NCBI RefSeq assembly: GCF_014199295.1
Contig: NZ_JACIJH010000013.1
Coordinates: 1-64,000 of the forward strand
Length of the DNA: 64,000 nt
Source of the DNA: Sphingopyxis panaciterrulae
GTDB lineage: Bacteria > Pseudomonadota > Alphaproteobacteria > Sphingomonadales > Sphingomonadaceae
Reading direction: 5' to 3'
The notes beneath the pieces were generated by a model. The model made no database searches, was not told the origin of the DNA, and saw only the letters and a program-made list of their open reading frames with translations. Both the position numbers and the translations under genes were made by a program. Numbering within the stretch: position 1 is the first letter of the stretch; every line of letters begins with the position of its first letter. Shown here piece by piece: positions 24,432-34,669 of this stretch.

Positions 24432-26399
24432 ATGACACTGCCCGAACGCCAACTCGCCAACGCCATCCGCGCGCTTGCGATGGATGCCGTCCAGGCCGCG
24501 AACAGCGGCCATCCGGGGATGCCGATGGGCATGGCCGACGTCGCGACGGTGCTTTATTCGGATTATCTGAAATTCGATCCCGCCGATCCGGCGTGGCCCG
24601 ACCGCGACCGATTCGTGCTGTCGGCGGGGCATGGTTCGATGCTCGTCTATGCGACGCTGCATCTCGCGGGCTATGCGCATCCGACGATCGATGAAATCCG
24701 CGGCTTCCGGCAACTCGGCAGTCCGTGTGCCGGGCATCCGGAGAATTTCGAACTGGCGGGGGTGGAAACCACCACCGGGCCGCTGGGGCAGGGGCTGGCG
24801 ACCGCGGTGGGCATGGCGCTTGCCGAGCGGCATCTGAACGCGATCTATGGCGACGAACTTGTCGATCATCGCACATATGTCATCGCCGGGGACGGCTGCC
24901 TGATGGAGGGCATCAACCACGAAGCCATTGGTTTGGCTGGACATTTGAAGCTGGGGCGGCTGATCGTGCTGTGGGACGACAATCGCATCACCATCGACGG
25001 GTCGACCGACCTGTCGACGAGCGAGGATGTGCGGGCGCGCTATGCCGCGACCGGCTGGCACGTCGAAAGCTGCGACGGGCACGACCCCGCCGATATCCGC
25101 CGTGCGATCGACGCCGCGCTGGCCGACGAGCGGCCCTCGCTGATCGCGTGCCGCACGATCATCGGCTTCGGCGCGCCGAACAAGCAGGGCACGTCGGCCA
25201 CCCACGGCGCGGCGCTCGGCGTCGACGAGGTGGCGGCGGCGCGCGAAACGCTCGGCTGGACCGCCGAACCCTTCGTCATCCCCGTCGATATCGCGGCCGC
25301 CTGGGCGGCCTTCGGAGAGACGGGCAAGGCGCTTCACGCCGAATGGAATGGACGGCTTGCAACCAGCGAAAAGAAAACGGATTTCGAAGCACGCATTGCC
25401 GGCAAGGCGACTCCCGGCGCCGCGTTCCAATCCTATCTCGAGGGACTCGTCGCCGAGCCGCCGAAGGTCGCGACGCGCAAGGCGTTGGAAAACACGCTGA
25501 CCGCGCTGACCGCCGACATTGCGGCGCTGGTCGGGGGCAGCGCCGATCTGACCGGTTCGAACAACACGAAGACAGCGTCGACCAAGCCCCTGACGCGGGA
25601 CGATTATTCGGGCCGTTACATTTATTACGGTATCCGCGAGTTCGGCATGGCGGCGGCGATGAACGGCATGGCGCTGCACGGCGGGGTCATTCCCTATGGC
25701 GGCACCTTTTTGGTGTTCTCCGACTATTGTCGCGGTGCGATCCGCCTGTCGGCGCTCCAGCGTCAGCGCGTGGTCTATGTGATGACGCACGACAGCATCG
25801 GCCTGGGCGAGGATGGGCCGACGCACCAGCCGATCGAGCATCTCCAGTCGCTGCGCGCGATGCCGAACCTGCTCGTCATGCGCCCCGCCGACGCGGTCGA
25901 GACCGCCGAATGCTGGGCGCTCGCGCTCGCGCAGACGGATCGGCCGACGCTGCTCGCGCTCACGCGCCAGAACCTGCCGCCGCTGCGTCATGACGTCACC
26001 GAAAATCTTTGCGCGAAAGGCGGTTATCGCCTGCGCGGCGCCGCGGCCCCCCGCAAGGTCGTGCTCGTCGCGACGGGCTCCGAAGTGTCGCTCGCGATGG
26101 AGGTCGCCGACCGGCTGGAGGCCGCGGGGCAGGGCGCCGACGTCGTCTCGATGGTGTCGACCGAGCTCTTCGACGAGCAGGATGCGGCGTATCAAGTCGA
26201 TATCCTGCCGGAGGATGCGCTGATCGTGTCGATCGAGGCGGGCACCACCTTTGGCTGGGAACGCTATACGGGGCGCGACGGCTTGCGCTTCGGAATCGAC
26301 AGCTTCGGCGCTTCGGCGCCGATCGAAGACCTATTCCAGCATTTCGGCCTTACCGCCGATGCTATCGCTCCCCAAATCCTGACCCGGCTGGGACAGTAA
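24432..26399 (+). CDS. tkt: Transketolase
   Basis: 655 residues. TPP-dependent transfer of two-carbon units in the pentose phosphate pathway. Motifs: [61 protein letters not shown] to [10 protein letters not shown] (TPP/Mg binding), and [15 protein letters not shown]. First of four carbon-metabolism genes (tkt-gap-pgk-fba), an order often seen in alphaproteobacteria. The 164 bases upstream hold no gene. Confidence 0.96.
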   Translation: MTLPERQLANAIRALAMDAVQAANSGHPGMPMGMADVATVLYSDYLKFDPADPAWPDRDRFVLSAGHGSMLVYATLHLAGYAHPTIDEIRGFRQLGSPCAGHPENFELAGVETTTGPLGQGLATAVGMALAERHLNAIYGDELVDHRTYVIAGDGCLMEGINHEAIGLAGHLKLGRLIVLWDDNRITIDGSTDLSTSEDVRARYAATGWHVESCDGHDPADIRRAIDAALADERPSLIACRTIIGFGAPNKQGTSATHGAALGVDEVAAARETLGWTAEPFVIPVDIAAAWAAFGETGKALHAEWNGRLATSEKKTDFEARIAGKATPGAAFQSYLEGLVAEPPKVATRKALENTLTALTADIAALVGGSADLTGSNNTKTASTKPLTRDDYSGRYIYYGIREFGMAAAMNGMALHGGVIPYGGTFLVFSDYCRGAIRLSALQRQRVVYVMTHDSIGLGEDGPTHQPIEHLQSLRAMPNLLVMRPADAVETAECWALALAQTDRPTLLALTRQNLPPLRHDVTENLCAKGGYRLRGAAAPRKVVLVATGSEVSLAMEVADRLEAAGQGADVVSMVSTELFDEQDAAYQVDILPEDALIVSIEAGTTFGWERYTGRDGLRFGIDSFGASAPIEDLFQHFGLTADAIAPQILTRLGQ

Positions 26400-26436
26400 G
26401 GACCCGGCCGCTCCCACGCAGAAAGGACGTTTCGTC

Positions 26437-27444
26437 ATGGCAGTGAAAGTCGCAATCAACGGTTTCGGACGCATCGGCCGCCTCGTCGCGCGCGCCATCC
26501 TGGAACGCCCCGATTGCGGGCTGGAACTGGTCGCGATCAACGACCTCGCCGATGCCAAGTCGAACGCGTTGCTGTTCAAGCGCGACAGCGTCCACGGCCC
26601 TTTCCCGGGTGAAGTGAAGGCCGATGGCGACTCGATGGTCGTCGATGGCAAGCGCATTCGCGTCACCGCCGAACGCGACCCCGCCAACCTGCCGCACGCC
26701 GAGCTGGGCGTCGACATCGCGCTCGAATGCACGGGATTCTTCGCCGATCGCGACAGCGCGTCGAAGCATCTGGCCGCCGGCGCCAAGCGCGTGCTGATCT
26801 CCGCCCCTGCGAAGGGCGTCGACCTGACCGTCGTGTACGGCGTCAACCACGACAAGCTGACCGCCGAGCATGTCGTCGTCTCGAACGCGAGCTGCACCAC
26901 CAACTGCCTCGCGCCGGTCGCCAAGGTCCTCAACGACACGCTGGGTATCGAGCGCGGGCTGATGACCACCATCCACGCCTATACCAACGACCAGAAAATC
27001 CTCGACCAGATCCACCCCGACAAGCGTCGCGCCCGCGCCGCCGCGATGTCGATCATCCCGACGACCACGGGTGCCGCGCGCGCGGTCGGTGAGGTGCTTC
27101 CCGAACTCAAGGGCAAGCTGGACGGCTCGTCGGTTCGTATTCCGACCCCGAACGTCAGCCTGATCGACCTGACCTTCACGCCGAAGCGCGACACGAGCGT
27201 CGAGGAGGTGAACAAGATTCTGAAGGACGCATCGGAAGGCGCGCTGAAAGGGGTTCTCGATTATTCGGACGAGCCGCTGGTTTCGATCGATTACAACCAC
27301 TGCCCGGCCAGCTCGACCATCGACAGCCTCGAAACCGCGGTGCTCGAAGGCAAGCTGGTTCGCGTCGTGAGCTGGTACGACAATGAATGGGGCTTCTCGA
27401 ACCGCATGGTCGATACCGCCGGCGTGATCGCGGGGCTGCTGTAA
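26437..27444 (+). CDS. gap: Glyceraldehyde-3-phosphate dehydrogenase, type I
   Basis: 335 residues. NAD-binding [12 protein letters not shown] at 9-20, catalytic Cys153 in [15 protein letters not shown], and [12 protein letters not shown] near the end. Asp36 in INDL after the second strand fits NAD preference. AGAAAGGA precedes the ATG. 37 bases after tkt, so likely co-transcribed. Confidence 0.96.
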   Translation: MAVKVAINGFGRIGRLVARAILERPDCGLELVAINDLADAKSNALLFKRDSVHGPFPGEVKADGDSMVVDGKRIRVTAERDPANLPHAELGVDIALECTGFFADRDSASKHLAAGAKRVLISAPAKGVDLTVVYGVNHDKLTAEHVVVSNASCTTNCLAPVAKVLNDTLGIERGLMTTIHAYTNDQKILDQIHPDKRRARAAAMSIIPTTTGAARAVGEVLPELKGKLDGSSVRIPTPNVSLIDLTFTPKRDTSVEEVNKILKDASEGALKGVLDYSDEPLVSIDYNHCPASSTIDSLETAVLEGKLVRVVSWYDNEWGFSNRMVDTAGVIAGLL

Positions 27445-27459
27445 TCTGAAACCCCGTTT

Positions 27460-27540
27460 GGGCTGACCCCGGACCAAGTCCGGGGGAAGCCCTGTCTTTC
27501 TTGAAGAGAAGAACGGCCCTTCGACAGGCTCAGGGCGAAC
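27460..27540. repeat. REP-like palindromes between gap and pgk
   Basis: Two units: an inverted repeat ACCCCGGAC-CAA-GTCCGGGG flanked by GGGCT and AGCCC (27460-27492), and CCCTTCGACAGGCTCAGGGCGAAC (27517-27540), a sphingomonad intergenic repeat. The second unit runs into the GAACGGAG ribosome site of pgk. Confidence 0.75.
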
Positions 27541-27550
27541 GGAGTTGGAC

Positions 27551-28747
27551 ATGACTGGCTTTCGAACCCTCGACGACATTGGCGACGTCACCGGCAAGCG
27601 CGTCCTCGTCCGCGTCGACCTCAACGTCCCGATGTCCGACGGCGCGGTCGCCGACGACACGCGGATTCGCGCGGCGATGCCGACGATCCGCGAACTGTCC
27701 GACAAGGGCGCGATCGTGCTGCTGCTTGCCCATTTCGGGCGGCCGAAGGGCGCGAAGAACCCGACCCAGTCCCTGAGCCTCGTCATCGACGGGGTCGCCG
27801 ATGTCCTCGGTCATTCGGTGATGTTCATCCCCGACTGTATCGGGGAAGGGGCGAAGGCAGGCGTCGCCGTGCTCGCCGCCGGCGACGTCGCGGTGCTCGA
27901 GAATACCCGCTTTCACCCGGGCGAGGAAAAGAACGATCCGGCCTTTGCCGACGCGCTTGCCGAGGTCGGTGACCTTTACGTCGACGATGCCTTTTCGGCC
28001 GCGCATCGCGCGCATGGATCGACCGAGGGCATCGCGCACCGGCTGCCCGCCTATGCCGGACGCGCGATGGAAGCCGAACTCAAGGCGCTCGACGCGGCGC
28101 TCGGCAATCCGGCGCATCCGGTCGCGGCGGTCGTGGGCGGCGCCAAGGTGTCGACCAAGATCGATGTGCTGAAAAATCTGGTCGGCCAGGTCGATCATCT
28201 GATTATCGGCGGCGGCATGGCGAACACGTTCCTCGCCGCGCGCGGGGTCGATGTCGGCAAGTCGTTGTGCGAGCATGATCTGGTCGATACCGCGAACATG
28301 ATCTTCGACGCCGCCGACAAGGCCGGGTGCACCATCCATCTGCCCTATGATGTGGTGATCGCGAAGGAATTCGCGCCCAACCCTCCGACGCGCACCGTCA
28401 ACGTCCACGAGGTCGCTGCCAACGAGATGATCCTCGACGTCGGCCCGGCGGCGGTCGAGGCGCTGGCAGACGTGCTCAAGACCTGTCGTACCCTCGTCTG
28501 GAACGGCCCGCTCGGCGCGTTCGAGACGCCGCCGTTCGATATGGCAACCGTTGCGCTGGCGAGGACGGCAGCGGCGCTGACGCGCGAAGGATCGCTGATC
28601 TCGGTCGCGGGCGGCGGCGATACCGTCGCGGCGCTCAACCATGCCGGCGTGGCGGACGATTTCACTTTCGTCTCGACCGCTGGCGGCGCTTTCCTCGAAT
28701 GGATGGAAGGCAAGCCGTTGCCCGGCGTCGACGCGCTGAAAGCCTAG
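27551..28747 (+). CDS. pgk: Phosphoglycerate kinase
   Basis: 398 residues. Signatures: [16 protein letters not shown] at the N-terminus, [35 protein letters not shown] and the C-terminal GGGDTVAAL with [20 protein letters not shown] lies seven bases before ATG 27551, inside or at the edge of a repeat. Works in glycolysis and gluconeogenesis between gap and fba. Confidence 0.96.
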   Translation: MTGFRTLDDIGDVTGKRVLVRVDLNVPMSDGAVADDTRIRAAMPTIRELSDKGAIVLLLAHFGRPKGAKNPTQSLSLVIDGVADVLGHSVMFIPDCIGEGAKAGVAVLAAGDVAVLENTRFHPGEEKNDPAFADALAEVGDLYVDDAFSAAHRAHGSTEGIAHRLPAYAGRAMEAELKALDAALGNPAHPVAAVVGGAKVSTKIDVLKNLVGQVDHLIIGGGMANTFLAARGVDVGKSLCEHDLVDTANMIFDAADKAGCTIHLPYDVVIAKEFAPNPPTRTVNVHEVAANEMILDVGPAAVEALADVLKTCRTLVWNGPLGAFETPPFDMATVALARTAAALTREGSLISVAGGGDTVAALNHAGVADDFTFVSTAGGAFLEWMEGKPLPGVDALKA

Positions 28748-28826
28748 AATTTTCGCCTCCATTGCATCCTGCGCGCGGGGTAGCTATGCGCGCTGTCACA
28801 TACGTATGCAAACAACCGGAGATCCT

Positions 28827-29717
28827 ATGACGACCGCCAACGCCGCCATGCTCGACAAGATCAAATCGGGGCAGGGGTTCATCGCCGCACTCGACCAGAG
28901 CGGCGGCTCGACGCCCAAGGCTTTGCGCGGTTACGGCATCGGAGAGGATGCCTATGCGAGTGACGAGGAGATGTTCGGCCTGATCCACGCGATGCGCAGC
29001 CGCATCGTCACCGCGCCCTGCTTCGACGGCAGCAAGGTGATCGGTGCGATTCTGTTCGAGCGCACGATGGACGGCGAAGCGGGCGGCAAGCCGGTGCCGG
29101 CGCTGCTGTGGGAGCGCGGCGTGGTGCCGTTCCTGAAGGTCGACAAGGGACTGGAGGTCGAGGTCGACGGCGTCCAGTTGATGAAGCCGATGCCCGACCT
29201 CGACGCGCTGTGCGATCGTGCGGTCGCGAAGGGCGTGTTCGGGACCAAGATGCGCAGCGTCGTCAACCTCGGCAACCCGGCGGGGATCAAGGCGATCGTC
29301 CAGCAGCAGTTCGCCGAAGCGAAGCGCATCGCGGCGCACGGCCTGGTTCCGATCATCGAGCCCGAGGTCAATATCAAGAGCCCCGAGCGCGACGCGGCCG
29401 ACCGCCTGCTGCTGAAGGAATGCCTCGCGGCGCTCGACGCGTGGGACGGCGCGCCGGTCATGCTGAAGCTGTCGCTGCCGACCGAGGCCGGGCTGTTCCA
29501 GCCGCTGGTCGATCATCCGAAGGTGCTGCGTGTCGTCGCGCTGTCGGGTGGCTTTTCGCGCCCCGAAGCCTGCGCCCATCTGGCGAAGAATCCCGGCATC
29601 ATCGCGAGCTTCAGCCGCGCGCTGCTCGAAGATTTGCGCGCGCCGATGAGCGACGCGGAGTTCGACGCCTCGCTCGGCGGTGCGATCGACGAAATCCACG
29701 CGGCCTCGGTAGCCTGA
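28827..29717 (+). CDS. Fructose-bisphosphate aldolase, class I
   Basis: 296 residues. Opening FIAALDQSGGSTPKAL is the class I (Schiff-base) hallmark; ILFERTMDGE, VPFLKVDKGLE and PIIEPEVNIKS follow, and the likely Schiff-base lysine is in VMLKLSLPT. CGGAGAT precedes ATG 28827; an in-frame ATG at 28806 lacks a ribosome site. A CATACGTATG palindrome lies at about 28800-28809. Confidence 0.93.
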   Translation: MTTANAAMLDKIKSGQGFIAALDQSGGSTPKALRGYGIGEDAYASDEEMFGLIHAMRSRIVTAPCFDGSKVIGAILFERTMDGEAGGKPVPALLWERGVVPFLKVDKGLEVEVDGVQLMKPMPDLDALCDRAVAKGVFGTKMRSVVNLGNPAGIKAIVQQQFAEAKRIAAHGLVPIIEPEVNIKSPERDAADRLLLKECLAALDAWDGAPVMLKLSLPTEAGLFQPLVDHPKVLRVVALSGGFSRPEACAHLAKNPGIIASFSRALLEDLRAPMSDAEFDASLGGAIDEIHAASVA

Positions 29718-29730
29718 TGGGCGCCTGGGG

Positions 29731-30387
29731 ATGAGCGAGGGCTGGAAAGCCGTCGACGATTATATCGCCGGGAAACTGCTCGGCGACGACGCGGCGCTCG
29801 CCGCCGCGCTCGCGAACAACAAGGTGCAGAGCCTGCCGCCGATCGACGTGTCGGCGACACAGGGCAAGATGCTGTCGCTGCTCGCGCAGGTTGCGGGGGC
29901 GCGGCGCATTCTGGAAGTCGGGACGCTCGGCGGCTATTCGACCATCTGGCTGGCCCGGGCGCTGCCCGAGGACGGGGCGCTGGTGACGCTGGAGATCGAA
30001 AGCGAGCACGCCCGCGTCGCGCGCGAGAATCTGGAGCGGGCCGGCGTGTCGGCCAAGGTCGACATCCGCGTCGGCCCGGCGAGGGACAGTCTTGCCGCAA
30101 TGACCGACGCGGCGCCCTTCGACTTCGTCTTCATCGATGCCGACAAACAGAACAACGCCCATTATGTCGCCGAGGCGATCCGGCTCGGTCGGAGCGGCAC
30201 GGTCGTCGTCGTCGACAATGTCGTGCGCGAGGGCGGGGTGCTCGACGCGGATAGCGGCGATCCGCGGATCGACGGCACGCGCGCGCTGTTCGACATGCTG
30301 AGCGCCGAACCGCGGCTCGACGCGACCGCGGTGCAGACCGTGGGCGCGAAGAAATGGGACGGGTTCGTGCTGGCGCGGGTGCGCTGA
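29731..30387 (+). CDS. O-methyltransferase family protein (SAM-dependent)
   Basis: 218 residues, class I methyltransferase fold. SAM-binding ILEVGTLGGYSTIWLA near 59-74, LVTLEIESEHA, then FDFVFIDADKQNNAHYV and VVDNVVREG, the metal-binding pattern of caffeoyl-CoA-type O-methyltransferases. Fourteen bases after fba, so probably in the same transcript. The substrate is unknown. Confidence 0.88.
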   Translation: MSEGWKAVDDYIAGKLLGDDAALAAALANNKVQSLPPIDVSATQGKMLSLLAQVAGARRILEVGTLGGYSTIWLARALPEDGALVTLEIESEHARVARENLERAGVSAKVDIRVGPARDSLAAMTDAAPFDFVFIDADKQNNAHYVAEAIRLGRSGTVVVVDNVVREGGVLDADSGDPRIDGTRALFDMLSAEPRLDATAVQTVGAKKWDGFVLARVR

Positions 30388-30451
30388 GAGACGGCCCGTC
30401 TTTTGCGGTTCGGCTCCAGAGCGGCGTGCGTTAAATCTGACCCATCATCCC

Positions 30452-30529
30452 GTTCGTGTCGAGCGAAGTCGAGACACCCATCGGTATGGCGCAAGGCCGA
30501 TGGGTGCCTCGACTTCGCTCGACATGAAC
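30452..30529. repeat. Long imperfect inverted repeat
   Basis: GTTCGTGTCGAGCGAAGTCGAG and CTCGACTTCGCTCGACATGAAC frame an inner pair ACCCATCGG/CCGATGGGT. The whole element can fold into a hairpin of over 30 base pairs between two convergent genes, where it may end transcription from both sides. REP-type. Confidence 0.8.
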
Positions 30530-30564
30530 AGAAGAGAGATGATGCTGATCTAATGCAGGATGCC

Positions 30565-30978
30565 TTACAGCCCGCCGTCGAAGCGGAATGCGAAGCGGTA
30601 ATCCTCGGGCTTGATCGGCCGTCCGGCGTGCCTGGCGGGCGTGACGCTTTCGAGCAGGATCGTGCCGTCGGCGAGCGGGATGCGCTTGCCGAGAATCGCC
30701 TCGAACGCCTGGGTGCGGCCGCCGGGGCGAATCCACAGCATCCTGAGCCGCACCTGCCCGGCCCACACGCACATGACATTTTCCGGGCAGCGGCTGTCTT
30801 CGAGGACCTGCACCGGCTGGATCACCGGGCCGTCGGCATAGGCGCGCTGGCCGAGCGCGACGCTGGAGGCGTCGGGAAGCGGCGCGGGCTCGGGCGGCGC
30901 CGACCGGCTCGCCGCGCAGGCGGAGAGGGCGAGCGGGACGATCAGCGACAGGACGGCGAAGTGCGGCATTTTCTGCAT
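30565..30978 (-). CDS. Lipoprotein with conserved cysteine motif
   Basis: 137 residues from ATG 30978 (ATG 30990 and 31023 also in frame). Signal sequence [16 protein letters not shown] with a lipobox LSAC. The mature part has a Pro-rich start, then [21 protein letters not shown], a motif shared by uncharacterised exported proteins. It is divergent from thiE across 35 bases. Function unknown. Confidence 0.75.
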   Translation of the reverse strand: MQKMPHFAVLSLIVPLALSACAASRSAPPEPAPLPDASSVALGQRAYADGPVIQPVQVLEDSRCPENVMCVWAGQVRLRMLWIRPGGRTQAFEAILGKRIPLADGTILLESVTPARHAGRPIKPEDYRFAFRFDGGL

Positions 30979-31013
30979 TTGCCCGAGCATGGCGGCGTGG
31001 CTATGAACCCGCC

Positions 31014-31652
31014 ATGACCACACGGACCTGCCAGCTCTATCTGATCTCCCCGCTCGACGTCGGGGGCGATTTTCCCGCCCGGCTCGAGGAGGCGCTATCC
31101 GCCGCGCCGGTCGCGGCCTTCCAGTTTCGCGTCAAGGACGTCGATCAGCACGCGGCGGCGCGGCTCGCCGAGCCGCTGCAGGCGATCTGCGCCGCGCACG
31201 ACACCGCCTTCATCGTCAACGACGATATGGCGCTGGCGAAGCGGATCGGCGCCGACGGCGTCCATCTGGGGCAGGGCGACGGCGATCCGAAGGAGGCGCG
31301 GCGTCTGCTCGGCCCCGATGCGCAGATCGGCATAACCTGCCACGCCAGCCGCCACCTCGCGATGGAGGCGGGCGAGGCGGGGGCCGATTATGTCGCGTTC
31401 GGCGCCTTCTTTCCGACCACGACCAAGGTGGTCGAGCATCACGCCGACCCCGAAATCCTGAACTGGTGGCAGGGACTGTTCGAACTGCCCTGCGTCGCGA
31501 TCGGCGGAATCACGCCGGCGAACGCGGACACGCTGATCGCCGCGGGAGCGGATTTCCTCGCGGTGTCGGCCGCCGTCTGGCAACATCCCGACGGGCCCGC
31601 CGCGGCGGTGCGCCTGTTCGCCGAAACCCTGGGCCCTCAGCGCGCGCGCTGA
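31014..31652 (+). CDS. thiE: Thiamine phosphate synthase
   Basis: 212 residues. TIM-barrel enzyme joining the pyrimidine and thiazole parts of thiamine. Seen: AFQFRVKD (usual KxK/R pattern), [44 protein letters not shown] and [26 protein letters not shown]. No TPP riboswitch fits in the 35-base gap upstream. It is unlinked to other thi genes here. Confidence 0.92.
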   Translation: MTTRTCQLYLISPLDVGGDFPARLEEALSAAPVAAFQFRVKDVDQHAAARLAEPLQAICAAHDTAFIVNDDMALAKRIGADGVHLGQGDGDPKEARRLLGPDAQIGITCHASRHLAMEAGEAGADYVAFGAFFPTTTKVVEHHADPEILNWWQGLFELPCVAIGGITPANADTLIAAGADFLAVSAAVWQHPDGPAAAVRLFAETLGPQRAR

Positions 31653-31932
31653 TGGACCGGGGCGGTTTTGGCGGGCCCGGCGTCGTGCCCGCCGCGATCC
31701 TTCGGTGCGCGCCAGCCGAACAGGCCGGCGCAGGGCGTCGTGCGATGGAGCGCTGCCGGGACCCGGCCGATGGGGGCTGGCCTGGAAGGGAGCTTGGGCG
31801 TCATGGGCGCCGATATGACAGGCGATAGGGGGCGGTTATTGGACGGGCGCGCCAAATCGTCTTCGGTTCGTCGCCTTTTCGCTTGCGGTTGCCGCAGCGC
31901 CGCGCAAGAGAATGCCGCCGGGGAGACATTTT
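31653..31932. other. 280-base gap between thiE and the OPT transporter
   Basis: No confident gene. A 72-codon minus-strand frame (31637-31855) contains KLPSRPAPIGRVPAAL, which resembles the N-terminus of TehA/C4-dicarboxylate transporters but then degrades. The last 12 bases hold the OPT ribosome site GGGGAGAC. Confidence 0.4.
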
Positions 31933-33897
31933 ATGACACGCACCGACCAGCAGCCCGCGGGCCTGCGCGAACTGACGCTCCGCGGGATCCTTCTCGGCGG
32001 CCTGATCACGCTGCTGTTCACCGCGGCGAACGTCTATCTGGGGCTGAAGGTCGGGCTGACCTTCGCGACCTCGATCCCCGCCGCGGTGATCTCGATGGCG
32101 CTGCTGCGCTTGCTGTCGGGCGCGACGATCCTCGAGAATAATATCGTCCAGACCATCGCCAGTGCCGCGGGAACGCTGGCGGCGATCATCTTCGTGCTGC
32201 CCGGTCTCGTCATCGTCGGCTGGTGGCAGGGGTTCCCCTATTGGATTACCGCCGCGGTCTGCTTCATCGGCGGCACGCTCGGGGTCATGTTCTCGGTGCC
32301 GCTGCGCCGCGCGCTGGTCGCGGGATCGGACCTGCCCTATCCCGAGGGCGTCGCCGCCGCCGAGGTGTTGAAAGTCGGCTCGCGCGCGGGCGACGGGGCC
32401 GAGGAGAATCAGCGCGGGCTGCGCACCATCCTGCTCGGCTCGCTGGTCAGCGCGGGCTTTGCGCTGCTCGATGCGATGAAGCTGACCGCGACTGAGGTCG
32501 GCAAGACTTTCAAGCTCGGCGCGGGCGCCAGCGGGGTCAGCGCCAGCCTGTCGCTCGCGCTGATCGGGGTCGGCCATCTGGTCGGCCTGTCGGTCGGCCT
32601 CGCGATGCTGGTCGGCATGCTGATCGCCTGGGGCGGGCTGATGCCCGTGCTCACCGCGGCACAGGGGGCCGTGGGTTCGGTCGACGCGGTCGTCGGCGCG
32701 GTCTTTTCGCAGCAGGTCCGCTTCATCGGCGCCGGCACCATCGGCGTCGCGGCGCTGTGGACGCTGCTCAAGATCATCGGGCCGATCGTCAAGGGCATTC
32801 AGGGCTCGATCGCCTCGTCGCGGGCGCGCGGTCACGGCGAGATCGTCGAACTCGGCGAGCGCGACCTGTCCTTCAATGTCGTGGTCGGCACGATCCTCGG
32901 CTCGCTGATCCCGATCGCGGGACTGCTCTGGTTTTTCGCGCAGGGCGGGCCGATCGGCGAAAATCCGGTGGCCGTCATTTTCGCCACCCTGCTGTTCGTC
33001 CTTTTCATTGGCGCGATCATCGCGGCGGTCACGGGTTATATGGCCGGGCTGATCGGCGCGTCGAACAGCCCGGTGTCGGGCGTCGGCATCCTCGCGGTCA
33101 TCGCGGCGTCGCTGATGCTGCTGCTCTTCTTCGGCCGCAACCACAGCGAGGCCGACACGGCGGCGCTCGTCGCCTATGCGCTGTTCACCACCGCGATCGT
33201 CTTTTCGGTCGCGACCATCTCGAACGACAATCTTCAGGACCTGAAGACCGGCCAACTCGTCGGGGCGACGCCGTGGAAACAGCAGCTCGCGCTCGTCATC
33301 GGCGTCGCCTTCGGTTCGCTGATCATTCCGCCGGTGCTCGACCTGCTGAACCAGGCCTTCGGCTTCGCGGGCGCCGCGGGAGCCGGGGCGAACGCCCTGC
33401 CGGCGCCGCAGGCGGCGCTGATCAGCGCGCTCGCCAAGGGCGTGCTCGGCGGCGACCTGCGCTGGGATCTGATCGGCTATGGCGCGCTGATCGGCGTCGC
33501 GGTGATCGCGCTCGACGAAATCCTCGGCCGCCTCGGCAAGATGCGCCTGCCGCCGCTCGGCGTCGGCATGGGCATCTATCTGCCGATGTCGCTGACCATC
33601 CTGATCCCCATCGGCGCCTTAGTCGGCCATCTGTGGGAAAAGCACGCGGCGCGGAGCGCCAAGCCGGAATTCACCAGCCGCATGGGCGTGTTGCTGGCCA
33701 CCGGCTTCATCGTCGGCGAAAGCCTGTTCGGGGTGCTGTTCGCGGGGATCGTCGCCGGTTCGGGCAGCGACGCCCCGCTCGCGGTGGTCGGCGAGAATTT
33801 CGCGACCGCCGCGATCCTGATCGGCCTTCTGCTGTTCGTCGGTACGATCACCTATAGCTATCGCCGGACACGCGCCGCAGCGGACAGCGCGCCCTAA
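31933..33897 (+). CDS. OPT/YSL family oligopeptide or metal-chelate transporter
   Basis: 654 residues with about 14-16 membrane helices. Family text: LRELTLRGILLGGLITLLFTAAN near the start, GLKVGLTFATSIPAAVISM, DLPYPEGVAAAEVL and the C-terminal PLGVGMGIYLPMSLTILIPIGA. Members import peptides or metal chelates with protons; the substrate here is unknown. GGGAGA seven bases upstream supports ATG 31933 over 31912. Confidence 0.88.
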   Translation: MTRTDQQPAGLRELTLRGILLGGLITLLFTAANVYLGLKVGLTFATSIPAAVISMALLRLLSGATILENNIVQTIASAAGTLAAIIFVLPGLVIVGWWQGFPYWITAAVCFIGGTLGVMFSVPLRRALVAGSDLPYPEGVAAAEVLKVGSRAGDGAEENQRGLRTILLGSLVSAGFALLDAMKLTATEVGKTFKLGAGASGVSASLSLALIGVGHLVGLSVGLAMLVGMLIAWGGLMPVLTAAQGAVGSVDAVVGAVFSQQVRFIGAGTIGVAALWTLLKIIGPIVKGIQGSIASSRARGHGEIVELGERDLSFNVVVGTILGSLIPIAGLLWFFAQGGPIGENPVAVIFATLLFVLFIGAIIAAVTGYMAGLIGASNSPVSGVGILAVIAASLMLLLFFGRNHSEADTAALVAYALFTTAIVFSVATISNDNLQDLKTGQLVGATPWKQQLALVIGVAFGSLIIPPVLDLLNQAFGFAGAAGAGANALPAPQAALISALAKGVLGGDLRWDLIGYGALIGVAVIALDEILGRLGKMRLPPLGVGMGIYLPMSLTILIPIGALVGHLWEKHAARSAKPEFTSRMGVLLATGFIVGESLFGVLFAGIVAGSGSDAPLAVVGENFATAAILIGLLLFVGTITYSYRRTRAAADSAP

Positions 33898-34002
33898 GCG
33901 GCTTGCTCTCGGGCGCGTCCCTCGCTAAGGGCGCGCTCCTGTGACCGGTGCGCGCTCGCGGGCCGGCGGCTCTTTCCATCCTTGTTGAAGCGAGTGTGCG
34001 CG

Positions 34003-34566
34003 ATGAAAATCACCGGCGTTGAAATCCGTCCCGGCAATATTATCGAATATGAAGGCGGTATCTGGAAGGTTACCAAGATCCAGCACACTCAGCCGGGCAA
34101 GGGCGGCGCCTATATGCAGGTGGAGGCCAAGAATCTGATCGACGGGCGCAAGCTGAACAACCGTTTCCGCAGCGCCGACACGGTCGAGAAGGTCCGCCTC
34201 GACACCAAGGATTTCCAGTATCTTTATGCCGAGGGCGACGATCTCGTCTTCATGGACAAGGATACGTACGAGCAGATCACCATTTCGAAGGACGTCATCG
34301 GCGACGCCCACGAATTCCTGCAGGACGGCATGGAAGTCGTGCTCGAACTGTGGGAAGAGCGCCCGATCTCGGTCGAACTGCCCGAACAGATCGAAGCGAC
34401 GATCGTCGAGGCCGACGCGGTGGTGAAGGGACAGACGGCATCTTCGTCCTACAAGCCCGCGATCCTCGACAATGGCGTGCGCGTCATGGTGCCGCCGCAC
34501 ATCACCAGCGGCACCCGCATCGTGGTCAATGTCTATGACCGCGAATATGTGCGGCGCGCGGACTGA
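34003..34566 (+). CDS. efp: Elongation factor P
   Basis: 187 residues, full EF-P length. Opens [22 protein letters not shown]; Lys33 in QPGKGGAYM is at the modified tip position; OB domains II and III end with [22 protein letters not shown]. It relieves ribosome stalling at polyproline stretches, relevant to the proline-rich TonB in this window. No epmA or epmB gene is visible here. ATG 34003 matches family starts; ATG-like upstream codons do not. Confidence 0.95.
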   Translation: MKITGVEIRPGNIIEYEGGIWKVTKIQHTQPGKGGAYMQVEAKNLIDGRKLNNRFRSADTVEKVRLDTKDFQYLYAEGDDLVFMDKDTYEQITISKDVIGDAHEFLQDGMEVVLELWEERPISVELPEQIEATIVEADAVVKGQTASSSYKPAILDNGVRVMVPPHITSGTRIVVNVYDREYVRRAD

Positions 34567-34573
34567 TTAGTTT

Positions 34574-34664
34574 CCCCTCCCGCTCGCGGGAGGGGTTAGG
34601 GGTGGGCGACAGGTCCGCCTCCTCCTCGTGCCCACCCCCCGGCCCCTCCCGCAAGCGGGAGGGG
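34574..34664. repeat. Paired inverted REP-like palindromes between efp and suhB
   Basis: Two hairpins, CCCCTCCCG-CTCG-CGGGAGGGG (34574-34595) and CCCCTCCCGC-AA-GCGGGAGGGG (34643-34664). GGGGTGGGC after the first pairs with GCCCACCCC before the second, so the whole may fold into one large structure. The second unit supplies the suhB ribosome site GGGAGGGGGGAG. Confidence 0.82.
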
Positions 34665-34669
34665 GGAGA

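Noticed and set aside
24210..26195. 661-codon minus-strand open frame opposite tkt
   Set aside because: Shadow of transketolase with no domain signature.
30978..31013. TPP riboswitch before thiE
   Set aside because: Only 35 bases separate the divergent genes and no THI-box sequence is present.
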